From: Candidatus Kapaibacterium sp.
GTDB taxonomy: Bacteria; Bacteroidota; Ignavibacteria; Kapaibacteriales; UBA4661
Direction of reading: 5' to 3'
Assembly: GCA_025455065.1 (NCBI GenBank)
Contig: JALONG010000010.1
Coordinates: forward strand, 95,741 to 159,740
DNA: 64,000 nt
Position numbers and translations under genes: made by a program. Shown in pieces: positions 48,890 through 58,100 of the stretch. The notes below the pieces were generated by a model. The model was given only the letters and a program-made list of their open reading frames with translations. It was not told the DNA's origin and did not search any database. Within the stretch, counting starts at the first letter, position 1. Every line of letters starts with the position of its first letter.

Positions 48890-49303
48890 CTATTGGGTTA
48901 GTTTCCATTCTTCTCTGTCAATGATAAAACTACTTTCTTGTTTCTTAAAGCCAACCTTTGGATAATACTCCATTGCTGTTGGCACTGATAAAAGCAATAC
49001 CATTGATTGTTTTCCTACTTTTTCTGTTGTCAAGGTTATCAGTTGTCTGCCAATGCCTTCTTTTTGGTATTCTTCTCTTACTGCAAGGTCTGAAAGATAG
49101 CAAGCCCAAACCCAATCGGTAATAGAACGAGAAACGCCAACTAATAAGTCGTTGTCCCAAGCGGTAACAATGAGGTTTGAATTGTCAAACATTTTCTGTA
49201 TTCGCTCTTTGTCGTGAGTAGGTCTTGGCAAACCAGCATTGTCATAAAGTTCAATTATCTGGTCTGGAGTTGGTCGCTTGTCAAAACTATATTCTATGTT
49301 CAT
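48890..49303 (-). CDS. GNAT family N-acetyltransferase
   Basis: 137 residues from ATG 49303; a TTG at 49327 is possible. It has the GNAT fold order: a beta strand NLIVTAWDNDLLVGVSR, then CYLSDLAVREEYQKEGIGRQLI, in which QKEGIGR is the acetyl-CoA pyrophosphate-binding Q/RxxGxG/A loop, and the C-terminal AMEYYPKVGFKKQ typical of the family. The acceptor is unknown. It lies 63 bp upstream of the IorA-like gene on the same strand and next to MITE-like copy B. Confidence 0.85.
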   Translation of the reverse strand: MNIEYSFDKRPTPDQIIELYDNAGLPRPTHDKERIQKMFDNSNLIVTAWDNDLLVGVSRSITDWVWACYLSDLAVREEYQKEGIGRQLITLTTEKVGKQSMVLLLSVPTAMEYYPKVGFKKQESSFIIDREEWKLTQ

Positions 49304-49350
49304 ATTTTGTTGTTGGTTATCGCTCAATGCTTGGTGTTAAAGGAAAAATG

Positions 49351-49474
49351 CTTAGTACATGATTCTTGATTTAAGTAGTTATTTTTAATTAAGTATTTAT
49401 GCGGTATAATAAAACTAAAGTAGCTTAAATAATTGCTTTTCAATAATGTCTTATTTTAAGAACAATGTGTTTAG
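49351..49474 (-). mobile_element. MITE-like element, copy B (inverted relative to copy A)
   Basis: About 124 bp whose + strand sequence matches the reverse complement of 45421-45543; most differences are C/T or G/A transitions. The inner arms are less perfect here (TAAGTATTTA / TAAATAATTG), suggesting this copy has drifted. Its right edge includes the TAA stop (49471-49473) of the leftward-reading protease gene. With copy A it brackets orf155, the IorAB-like pair and the GNAT gene (about 3.8 kb). Confidence 0.75.
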
Positions 49475-50250
49475 CGATGCCGATTTTTTTTGAATGGCGA
49501 TCGTTGTAATGAATCCATGATACCGACTAAACTTTCTGTCGTACAAGCTAGAGTAAATACTTCTTTGGTAACGGGATCTTCATCGGCGGTTGAAATAATT
49601 CCAACGAGTAAACCTTTCGTATCAACAACGGGTGAACCACTTAATCCACCAGCCTTGGGAGGCACTACGATACCCTTCATATAAAAGTGAGTCCCTTTGG
49701 TTCGTAGATATGAATATTCATATACGCGTTGCTCACCATCTTTGTCATTATATGTCCAACCAATGGCATAGAGTTTTTCACCTATTTGTAGTGGTGATGT
49801 CCTTCGTCGCAGAGGTTTGATATCTGTCCGATTTTCTTTGATAGAAAAAACAAGCCAGTCCGGATAGTTCAGCCATTTTTTTTCTACAAATCCCCAATTG
49901 AGCGAGTCATTATTACTCTCATTGAAAAGACGATCAATAATAACTCTTTGTTCGCTATTGTTTTTAGGGTACATAGACCAGCGCTTTAATTCTCCGTTAA
50001 AAGAAACCGTTTGCATCGAATCTGTTTTGGCTAATAGCAAAATATGCTTTGCGGTTACCGCATATATTTTATTATTCTCAAGAAGTAAAAAACCGTTACC
50101 GATGCTATCTTGACTGTACTTGCTGTTGTTATATTCTATCTGATTAACCATCGTTGTTTTTGGAAAAATTGGACGATGGTCTTTTTGCTGAGCCTCGGCG
50201 GAAATGCCAGTTACAAAGATTAGCATCAAAAATAATTGTTTATAGGTCAT
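49471..50250 (-). CDS. Secreted trypsin-like serine protease
   Basis: About 259 residues from ATG 50250, which starts a signal peptide (LFLMLIFVTGISAEAQ); the frame is open to 50346 without one. A chymotrypsin-fold triad can be placed: His69 in YAVTAKHIL, Asp131 in YPDWLVFSI, and Ser204 in GGLSGSPVVD (the GxSGxP motif). The spacing and the VGIIS strand after the Ser match trypsin-like peptidases of the degP-related 'trypsin_2' type, but there is no PDZ domain. Substrate unknown. AT-rich compared with the backbone genes. The stop lies within MITE-like copy B. Confidence 0.75.
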   Translation of the reverse strand: MTYKQLFLMLIFVTGISAEAQQKDHRPIFPKTTMVNQIEYNNSKYSQDSIGNGFLLLENNKIYAVTAKHILLLAKTDSMQTVSFNGELKRWSMYPKNNSEQRVIIDRLFNESNNDSLNWGFVEKKWLNYPDWLVFSIKENRTDIKPLRRRTSPLQIGEKLYAIGWTYNDKDGEQRVYEYSYLRTKGTHFYMKGIVVPPKAGGLSGSPVVDTKGLLVGIISTADEDPVTKEVFTLACTTESLVGIMDSLQRSPFKKNRHR

Positions 50251-50348
50251 AACTATTTGGTAAATGTGATTTGGAAAAATGAATTGCCGAAGGGCGGAGA
50301 AGATTTTATTTAAAGAAGGGACAATTCTAAATTGCGTTCTATGCACTA

Positions 50349-50753
50349 TTAGTCGTAAGGGCTTTTTTGACCATTGTTGAGTAACATTTCAATAATTCGT
50401 ATTCTGTTGTATCTCTGTAAAAAGATCGGATAAATGTTAATAACAAGGTTTAATGCCGATAGAAAAACCAAATCGAAAAAACTCAACTTTTTGTCAATGA
50501 TAAAAATCATGGCGATAAATCCTGCAATACCAAGAAGATGTCGTAATTCATATTTTCTTGTTTGTTTCTCGTATTTATACAACTCGTTTATTCTATCGGA
50601 TTTGCCAAGTCTAATCTGAACGATATTTCTGTACTTTCTTGCGATATCGCCTGTTGTTGGTAAGTATTTTTTGTATAGCCTGATACCAATCAAATCATAA
50701 ATTGTTCGATTGCGATAATATTCAAATTTTTTCGGCTTGAAATAGTTCTTCAT
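50349..50753 (-). CDS. Membrane protein with CrtO-like acyltransferase signature
   Basis: 134 residues, two membrane helices (LLGIAGFIAMIFII and FFDLVFLSALNLVINIYPI). The segment IGIRLYKKYLPTTGD near 22-36 and the ending PIFLQRYNRIRI resemble the glycosyl-4,4'-diaponeurosporenoate acyltransferase (CrtO) family, which is usually about 160 residues. No carotenoid gene is near, and related short proteins occur in Bacteroidota without known function, so acyltransferase activity is uncertain. AT-rich, in the accessory stretch. Confidence 0.55.
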   Translation of the reverse strand: MKNYFKPKKFEYYRNRTIYDLIGIRLYKKYLPTTGDIARKYRNIVQIRLGKSDRINELYKYEKQTRKYELRHLLGIAGFIAMIFIIDKKLSFFDLVFLSALNLVINIYPIFLQRYNRIRIIEMLLNNGQKSPYD

Positions 50754-50844
50754 TTCTACCTTTCAGAATTGGTAATGTTTTCGCAAACCTATCCCAAAGT
50801 ATTGCTGCGGAAATGTAGTGATTGAGTTCATAAGAGTTCTTTGC

Positions 50845-51735
50845 TCATAATTTGTAGTATGGTCTATATGCTCCTTTGACCATTCCAACCGTTTCATTGA
50901 AAAAGTCTCTTAATAGTAATACGTTGTCAGCTATTCTATCCTTCTCGCAACACAAAATGCTGTTCACTTTATTCGTCAAATTTGCAGGTCTATTTTCTGT
51001 TTGCTCAAGGACAATCAATGCTCTTTTATCACCAATCGGATAGAGTCCATTTATCGCAAAAAGCACTTCAATAATACTCTTCACGGCTCTTGTGAGGCAG
51101 CCTACAATGTTGTACATATCCTGTGTATTTTTTGCTGCAATACCTTCGGCATACCATAACGTAAATTCCGCAGCCCACAACGATTGCTGAATGACCGATT
51201 GCTTCAGCTTTGGCGGGTATTCTGCAACCTGCGATTTGAGCGCGGCAATGATGCCTTTCGGGTCGTGGAGAGGAATACAACACGCTGTTTCTGCTAAAAA
51301 AATGATGGAAGAGAAACCGAATGGCGGCTGTTGCTCGTAGTGATTTTCCCAAACGCCATTCTTTGCATTGTCTATCGTGGTTTGTATTTGGTTGATATTT
51401 TTGTAGATGAAATCTACCTTTCCGTGTTGAGTGTGTATCCACGCGCCTCCGTTCACCCAAGGACCCCATTCATAGAACCCAGTAACCGTCGGACTACTAT
51501 CGTGTGCATACTTCCCTGCAATGCCTTGTATTGCGGAAATATCGAATGGTTCACTCTCGAAATAGTAGATGCCAATATCCAAATCCGATGTTTCCGTTGC
51601 CATGCCTGTTGAGTATGAACCGCCTAAAACAATGGCTTGTACGTTGTCAATAGCCGCGAGGTCGCTTAGAATGGCTTCTAGGAGTTCTTGTTTTTCCTTT
51701 GGTATCTGATGTAATCTGGTGTTGATGTCGTTCAT
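50845..51735 (-). CDS. Nucleotidyltransferase-domain protein
   Basis: About 296 residues from ATG 51735. The DNA polymerase beta-like nucleotidyltransferase motif is clear: GGS at 38-40 and SDLDIG with Asp51 and Asp53 as metal ligands, ten residues apart as in the kanamycin/MNT families. A helical C-terminal domain follows (WAAEFTLWYAEGIAAKNT, LTRAVKSIIEVLFAINGLYP), resembling DUF4037 or aminoglycoside-type substrate domains. It may modify a small molecule or a protein. The frame continues upstream to 51927, but that 64-residue extension has no similarity to the family. Confidence 0.75.
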   Translation of the reverse strand: MNDINTRLHQIPKEKQELLEAILSDLAAIDNVQAIVLGGSYSTGMATETSDLDIGIYYFESEPFDISAIQGIAGKYAHDSSPTVTGFYEWGPWVNGGAWIHTQHGKVDFIYKNINQIQTTIDNAKNGVWENHYEQQPPFGFSSIIFLAETACCIPLHDPKGIIAALKSQVAEYPPKLKQSVIQQSLWAAEFTLWYAEGIAAKNTQDMYNIVGCLTRAVKSIIEVLFAINGLYPIGDKRALIVLEQTENRPANLTNKVNSILCCEKDRIADNVLLLRDFFNETVGMVKGAYRPYYKL

Positions 51736-52041
51736 GTCATTGTCCTCAAGAAATTGAAATATAGGCTTGAATACATCCCAGCGAGGCTCGCAGTCTTGGT
51801 CGCTATCTACGCTTCCACCCGAGTTACAAAACCTGTTTATGCAGCTTTGGGTATCCCTTGAATGCGTGTTCCAACGTACAAGGAAGCGTTGTTTGATGCG
51901 TCGTCCTAAAAAGGGTTGACAAGCCATACCTCCTCAACCAACCCTCTACCAAAGATAGTCGGGTTCTGAAAAGAATCTTACCCTTCACGCTTTGGAAGCA
52001 GGATTGGCGTGAGGAAGCGGGAGGCTGATCTCAATAGATTA
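51736..52041. other. Non-coding spacer, nothing identified
   Basis: About 306 bp between the nucleotidyltransferase gene and the next T9SS gene. It contains an imperfect hairpin (CTTCACGC at 51983-51990 with GCGTGAGG at 52007-52014) that could end transcription of the T9SS gene on the - strand. A GAGGAGGT ribosome-site-like word abuts an in-frame ATG at 51927, but the spacing of about one base makes that start unlikely. No gene is supported. Confidence 0.4.
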
Positions 52042-53802
52042 TCAATGTATAATTATGGAACGTTGATATTTCTTTTCATTGGTGAAGGCTTCAACCAAAT
52101 ATGCACCGGGGCTAAGGTTCAAAAGATTGAGGAAAATAGTCTGCCCCACAGTAATTTGCTCGGTGCTTTCCATGACAGTCATACCCAAGGCTGAAATAAT
52201 GCGCACACGTACATTACCGACAAATGATACTGGAAAAGAAAGATGAATTTCGCCCTTGGAGGGATTTGGAAATACTTGGAAATGATCTAACAACATAGCG
52301 TTGCTTTCAACAGATTTTACGGTATGTATCAATAATTCATTGCCGTGAGGTATGGAATAAGGTGCCCCGATACCAAACAGTGTGCTGCGCACGAGGTTCA
52401 ATCTATCAAGATTGTTCACTTGCGTAAAATTACCTCCAATAGCAATATCGGCATCATTTAATACTGCCAAAGCATTTACTCTCGTAATCGGGGATCCATT
52501 AAAGGGCGTTACACTCCAATTTGTCAAGTTCGATGGCGGTAGCGTAGGTGGCAATGGCGAACTCACATCAAATTGTGCCGTGTTTGTGCGGGCTTGACCA
52601 TTGATAGCATCGAATCTTCCACCGAGACAAAGCTGTGAGTTATTTTTTGTCAGTGCAAGAGCATTGACATTTCCAAAGTCTTTGAAATTACCCGTATAAA
52701 CCCACGGATACCAATCTACTGGACCTTTTTTTGTAATACAAGCAAGAGAATAGTTAAGACCTGTATTGCTAGCGCCAGTATGGTAATTATATGCCTTTAG
52801 AAAAGTACCACCAATAAAAGCTTCATCTTCTCTTGTGAGAGGATTTTTTCGTACAACAATAGCTTCAACAAAAGCTAGCGGGTCATTGGTATTAGCCATC
52901 GTAAATGAGGTTTGCCAATCGGGTGGAAGCTCCCAGAAAGAACCAGTCTTAGAAGCAAAATAGGAATACCAAGCAAAATTGTAGTTTTTGAAGGTTGTGC
53001 TGATCTGTGGAGTATTTCCAGATGTTAGGTTAGCTTTGAATTCGGTTATTGGTTGAAATTGCCCGCCAATCAATACTTCAAAGCTACTAGTTGATATAAG
53101 AGCTGCTGAATTTATGGTAATTGATTTAATAATACCCAACTCGCTTAAATCATTACTATTGTAAAATGCAGGCACATTCTCAAGAGGTTTGATTGAAGCT
53201 ATATCCACAACAGCAAAACTAGACTGGGGAGTTGACTTAAGGTTTTTGAACTTTCCGCCAACAAATAGGTATTTGCTAGATTTATCTATTACAACAGGTA
53301 AGACAGCTAGGGCAAAAACCGATCCCGTTGATGGAGTTAAATCTTTACCTAACACATCTGCTTGCCAATCAAGAACAAGACTACCATCCTCGGTGTTAAG
53401 CATAGCAAGATTAGCACGTTTCTCAAATACACCACCAGATACGGCAGTAAACTGACCGCCTATAAATAAAACCGAATTACCATTATACACTCCTTCGGCA
53501 AGTGCATAGATAGTACCAGGGTCGTTGTTATCATTTAATATTTTCGTATTCTTCCAACTTGATTTAGCGATGCCCTTTGCAACATCAATTGCCAGAATAC
53601 TCCAATTAAGTGATCCATCTGCACCCTTAAATTTCCCTCCTACAAACAACGTTTGACCGTCATTTGAAAGTAAAGTGCAGTAAACTTCGCCGCCAACATT
53701 GGGTAATTTTTGTGCCTGAAGTGACATCAAACTCATACCAACAATACCTATTACTAACATTGCTTTGCAGAGACGCAATAGCCATAAAGGTGACTTACAC
53801 AT
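52042..53802 (-). CDS. Secreted propeller-like protein with T9SS sorting domain
   Basis: About 586 residues. ATG 53802 is chosen because it has an AAGGAG ribosome site and starts a signal peptide (AMLVIGIVGMSLMSLQAQ). The body repeats phrases such as LFVGGKFKGADG, VLFIGGQFTAVSGG and LCLGGRFDAINGQ about every 60-70 residues, the pattern of delta-60-like beta-propeller repeats. The C-terminus has VFPNPSKGEIHLSF and LSPGAYLVEAFTNEKKY, a T9SS type A sorting domain. It is AT-richer than the T9SS genes at 0.2-44 kb, which suggests separate acquisition. Confidence 0.85.
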   Translation of the reverse strand: MCKSPLWLLRLCKAMLVIGIVGMSLMSLQAQKLPNVGGEVYCTLLSNDGQTLFVGGKFKGADGSLNWSILAIDVAKGIAKSSWKNTKILNDNNDPGTIYALAEGVYNGNSVLFIGGQFTAVSGGVFEKRANLAMLNTEDGSLVLDWQADVLGKDLTPSTGSVFALAVLPVVIDKSSKYLFVGGKFKNLKSTPQSSFAVVDIASIKPLENVPAFYNSNDLSELGIIKSITINSAALISTSSFEVLIGGQFQPITEFKANLTSGNTPQISTTFKNYNFAWYSYFASKTGSFWELPPDWQTSFTMANTNDPLAFVEAIVVRKNPLTREDEAFIGGTFLKAYNYHTGASNTGLNYSLACITKKGPVDWYPWVYTGNFKDFGNVNALALTKNNSQLCLGGRFDAINGQARTNTAQFDVSSPLPPTLPPSNLTNWSVTPFNGSPITRVNALAVLNDADIAIGGNFTQVNNLDRLNLVRSTLFGIGAPYSIPHGNELLIHTVKSVESNAMLLDHFQVFPNPSKGEIHLSFPVSFVGNVRVRIISALGMTVMESTEQITVGQTIFLNLLNLSPGAYLVEAFTNEKKYQRSIIIH

Positions 53803-53971
53803 AATAACTCCTTGCACACTTAAGTGCAATTCTTGTGATAAAGCCGCATTTTTCGTCAATGATAATTGACAGATTGATGCGAGTGATTGGAAAATGCTCA
53901 TAACTTTTCTTAATAAAATGATAACTGGTAAAACGGTTTATTTTTTCTTGCAAAATGCTGCTCAGATTTCT

Positions 53972-54481
53972 TCAAGTCTTGCTATCCCTAGAAAGCGTAT
54001 AAGCGCTCAACGCTTGATAATCACCAAACGAAGAAGTCGTCAGAATCAGTCCCACACCTTGCGCGTAGAAGTATTGCGTAGAAAAATTAAGCGGTATCAC
54101 CGTACCGTTCATTTCCATTTTACTTTCTGCTTCAAGAACCGCAACATCGCTGTATTGCTTGCCTTCCACCTCTTTTTGTGCTGCAATTTCCTTGACGGTA
54201 AATTCCAAAATACTTTTAATGCCGTTTGCCGTGAACGTGGCTTTCCATGCGTCTCCCACATGAAGATTGTCCTTCAAAAACGGCTGAAAATTCCCTTTCT
54301 CGAAGGCATCCGTAAAAAACGTATCTCCTTCTTTGATGACCGCCGAAGCTGCATTGGTCATGGAGTTCATCATCGTGAAGGTCGCATCTTTGCTGTTGTG
54401 AACAAGATTGGTGTAGCTCGCGCCGTCTTTCATGCGATAATGCCATGTGTTACCAATAGCAAGCGGGTAGTAGGTGTTCAT
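53972..54481 (-). CDS. Hypothetical protein, cytoplasmic beta-rich
   Basis: 169 residues from ATG 54481, which has a GGAG ribosome site 8-11 bases upstream. It starts NTYYPLAIGNTWHYRMKDG, a phrase found in many uncharacterised bacterial proteins of lipocalin-like or 'YPLAVGNTW' type. The rest is beta-rich (FTVKEIAAQKEVEGKQYSDVAVLEAES, then a phrase YFYAQGVGLIL). No signal peptide is visible. Function unknown. It follows the response regulator gene by 28 bp on the same strand and is probably cotranscribed. Confidence 0.65.
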   Translation of the reverse strand: MNTYYPLAIGNTWHYRMKDGASYTNLVHNSKDATFTMMNSMTNAASAVIKEGDTFFTDAFEKGNFQPFLKDNLHVGDAWKATFTANGIKSILEFTVKEIAAQKEVEGKQYSDVAVLEAESKMEMNGTVIPLNFSTQYFYAQGVGLILTTSSFGDYQALSAYTLSRDSKT

Positions 54482-54509
54482 GGTTGTTTTCTCCAAATGG
54501 GATAATACA

Positions 54510-54932
54510 TTACATTCCTTGCAAGCGAGTATCTATCAGTGTTGCGAGTCTTTCTTGTGGAGTGGTTTTGGCAATGCAATCATCCGCACCGATTTTGATG
54601 GCATAGCGAATATCGTACAGCGTTCCATGCCAACTTGTCAGGACGATACTCACACGCTTTTGTGCTATGCGCAGACGCATTTGCTTCAGAATAGTGATTC
54701 CTTGACCAAATGCAAGCCCAATGTCGCATAAAATCAAATCAGGCTTTGTGCCTGCCGCATAGCAGGCTTCTGTGGGATGCGAGGCTGCAAAAACAGAATA
54801 GCCCTTGCGTGTCAGCACTTCGCGCAGGCAACTCACGAAATTGGCGTTGTTGTCAATAATCAAGACCGTTTTTTTCTGCAAACCCTCTTTTGGAAAGGAG
54901 TGCAGCTGCGAAAAAGAGGGAGAGGATTTCAT
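54510..54932 (-). CDS. Single-domain response regulator
   Basis: 140 residues, a lone receiver domain. Acidic pocket IIDNN (Asp27), phospho-acceptor Asp70 in LILCDIG, conserved Thr/Ser in IVLTSWHG and Lys122 in DDCIAKTTP. There is no output domain, so it would act like CheY/Spo0F, docking on a partner or relaying phosphate. The neighbouring histidine kinase (55168-58575) lies 235 bp upstream on the same strand and is a likely donor. Confidence 0.88.
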   Translation of the reverse strand: MKSSPSFSQLHSFPKEGLQKKTVLIIDNNANFVSCLREVLTRKGYSVFAASHPTEACYAAGTKPDLILCDIGLAFGQGITILKQMRLRIAQKRVSIVLTSWHGTLYDIRYAIKIGADDCIAKTTPQERLATLIDTRLQGM

Positions 54933-55095
54933 AGACCGTAAAAAAGCATGAGGGAAATTATCGGAACATTAAGCAAATCCGATGTACACCAACGTTCTTT
55001 ACACACTACAAACATCGGTAAATAGTTGGGTAAAAACATCTAGCAGAAATTCACTATTTTCTGGGTAGAAAGTCAGGCAAGGACGCAATAAAAGG

Positions 55096-55111
55096 TCATG
55101 CCAAGGCATGA
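55096..55111 (-). terminator. Possible hairpin terminator after the propeller kinase
   Basis: TCATGCC-AA-GGCATGA, a 7-bp perfect stem with T-rich sequence following on the - strand (CCTTTTATT). It lies 57 bp past the kinase stop and before the response regulator gene. Confidence 0.4.
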
Positions 55112-55167
55112 TAAAAAGTCATAGTCGAATGGTTGCAACCTATGGTGGAAGAGGCGCAAAGACCGCG

Positions 55168-58100
55168 TTACGAGGGCAATACAGGAGCGGTACGCGGGAG
55201 GGTGAGTGTGAAGGTCGTTCCTTGATGCAGTGTGCTTTCGCAGCGTATTTCCCCATTCATCGCATTGGTCAATTTTTTGACAATATACAGCCCCAACCCC
55301 GTAGAGCGCTCCATATCTGAAGGCAAACCATCTTTGGTATCGCCGCGCAAGAAAATGAATTTGGTAAAGAGGCGTTCTAACTGCTCGTCGCTCATACCAT
55401 GTCCGTAATCTGTAACCCGTACTTGTGCTTGCATTTGGGCTTGTTCCACCGTGTAGGAACAGTGGATTTCTACGGAGCTTTGTGGTGATGAGGCTTTGAG
55501 GGCATTGGAGAGAAGATTTTCGAGAATCTGTAAAAAAGCAAACGGATCGGCAAAGGCTTGAATACGTTCTTCGGTAGCGATGAGGGTAATTTGAACGCCT
55601 TTTTGCTCTGCACGTGGCTGCCAATCCCGCCGAAGCTGTTCGGCGAGAGCGACAAGATTGATTGTTGTTGGTGTGAGAGATTCTCCGCTATGTTCAGCCG
55701 CATAGACCTTCAGGACTTGTTGAATCATCTGAAACATACGCTCGGCGGAGTGTTTGATAATGGAGGCAGACTCTTGCATTTGCGGCATTGCTGCTTTGCG
55801 GGCTTGTCCTTCGAGAGAATATGCCAATTTCTGAATCCCAATGAGCGGGTTTTTCAAATCATGCGCCACCACGCCCAGAATATCGGTTTTTTCTTGATTG
55901 AGGTGCGAAAGTGTTGTGTTGATGCCCGCAAGCCTCGTATTTGCTTCTTCCAGCACGATATTTTTATCTATAATAAGTTCTGCTTCTCGCTGTCGAAATT
56001 TCTCCTGCAAACGCCGACGCTGCACGGCTTCCCGATACCGAAACACGCTGACAACCGCACCAATGGCTGCAATCGCGTACAACGCTTTTGCCCACCATGT
56101 TTCCCAAAAATATGGCTGAAAATAGAGTTGTAGCACTACACCTTCCATATTCCACACACCATCGTTGTTGCAAGCAATGACACGAAAACGATACGAGCGT
56201 CCGTGCGGAAGATTGGTATAATACGCCACGCGCCGCGTTCCTGCTTCTATCCAATCCGCATCATATCCTTCCAACATATAGCGAAAACGTACTTTTTCAG
56301 GCACTTGCAAACTTGTTGCTGTGTAGGCAAACTCCACTCGACTAACCGACGGGGTTATCTCAAACACCTTACTATTGCTTGCTTGGAAGAGGGTATTTTG
56401 GGGCAGAGGGGTAGTAGTTGAGTCGAGCGTAATTGATTCAAGGCATAGATTCGGAGCGATGATATTCCGTTTTATGCGCTGTGGTACCACCTCCGCAACT
56501 CCTCGAATAGTCGCATACAACAGCCTCCCATCGCTGCATCGCCACGCAACAGGCTGGGTGCCGCTGCTTGTTTCCACACTTTTCATGCCATCGTCTATGC
56601 CGAACACTTCACAGTGAACGCGGGAGATTTTACCGTCCAGACAAGCATTCATCTCTTTTTTCGATACGCGAAAAAGCCCTTTGCTACAAGAAACCCAGAT
56701 ATGACCACTCTCATCTTCCATGAGCGTATTGACAGCATCGTTTGCAAGCCCCTGAAGAGTTGAGAGCCGAGTAAGTGCGCCGTTTTTGAAGCGATACAGC
56801 CCGTTGCCGAATGTACCAATCCAGATTGTGCCGTCGGCATCTTCCAGTGCGCACAATACCTGCGTAGAGCGCATCCCGTCTTGTTCGGTGAGGTGTTTGC
56901 AAATGCCATTTTTCAAAAACCACACACCATTTGTCCACGTTGTTATCCAGAGTGTTCCGTCGCGTGTGGTGGTGAGCGAAGAAATAATTTCTTTTTGTAG
57001 CGCAGCAACCTCTGACGGGCTAGTAATGATGCCGTTTCCGAGTCGCAGAAGCCCAGCGTTTTGTGTTCCAACCCATAGCCTTTGCAGACTGTCCTTTGCA
57101 AGGGCAAGCACAACGGCATCGGGGATAAATTTTTTCTGAATGCGACTGTTAGTAAGGTGTCGAAGGAATTGTTGAGAATGCGGGGGCGTATTTTTTTGCG
57201 AAAAATGTGATGAAGTTTGTGATGAAGTTTGTGATGAAGTTTGTGATGAAGAGTGTAGTGAGATATGTGATGAAAAATGTTGAGGAAATGGCAAGAAAAA
57301 CAGCCCGGGTGCCGCTCCAATCCAGATTCCATCAGACCCTTCCGGCAAGAGCGAGTATATTGCACGCTGTTTCGTAGCAGGGATATTGATTGTTGTTTTT
57401 TCGTGCGGATTTGTTACAAAAAGCCCGTGCGTTGTTCCCGTAAACACCGCACCATTTCTCGCTTCGGCAACAGCAAGAATATCTTGATTTTCTGAGGTCA
57501 AACGCTCAGGAAGAATAGCAATATTGCCTTCATACAAGCGATAAAGCCCATTACTGGCAGTTCCGACCCAAACATTTTCTTCCCTGTCTTGCATGAGTGA
57601 GATCACAGAGACCTGTGATAGGGGGTGCTGATCGTCAAAACGCTCAATGCCCCCGCCATTCATACGGCAAAGCCCGCCGAGTGTCCCAATCCAAAGGCTT
57701 CCAAATGTATCGAATAGTAGCGACACAACGATGATATTCGGGAGTTTGTCTGCCGTTGTCCAAGAGCGAATACGGCTTGAAATCAACTCTGTATCTTGTA
57801 GGTCTGTTTTTAAACAAAACAAGCCTTTTTCTGTTCCTACCCATAGTTCTCTTCGAGCAGGATGCTCACGAATGCAGTGAATGTGCTGCGGGTAAGCAGA
57901 GTTATGAGTAGAGCGCAGCGAGAACGCAGCAATGCGTCCATATCCCTTGCCCGAACGCTCTATGGAAAAGAGTCCACGATTGCGTGTGCCAATCCAAAGT
58001 CTTCCTTGCGCATCCTCGTACAATGCAGTAACGACGGCATCTCGTAAACTATCCGTGAGGGGAGTGATTGCGCCGGAACGAACAATACTAACGCCTCGAT

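Noticed and set aside
45421..49474. Composite transposon with the MITE-like copies as functional ends
   Set aside because: No transposase, no target-site duplications could be identified; kept only as a hypothesis in the findings.
51736..51927. N-terminal extension of the nucleotidyltransferase, or a remnant of another gene
   Set aside because: No family similarity in the extension, the ribosome-site-like word abuts the ATG, and the nucleotidyltransferase domain is complete from 51735.
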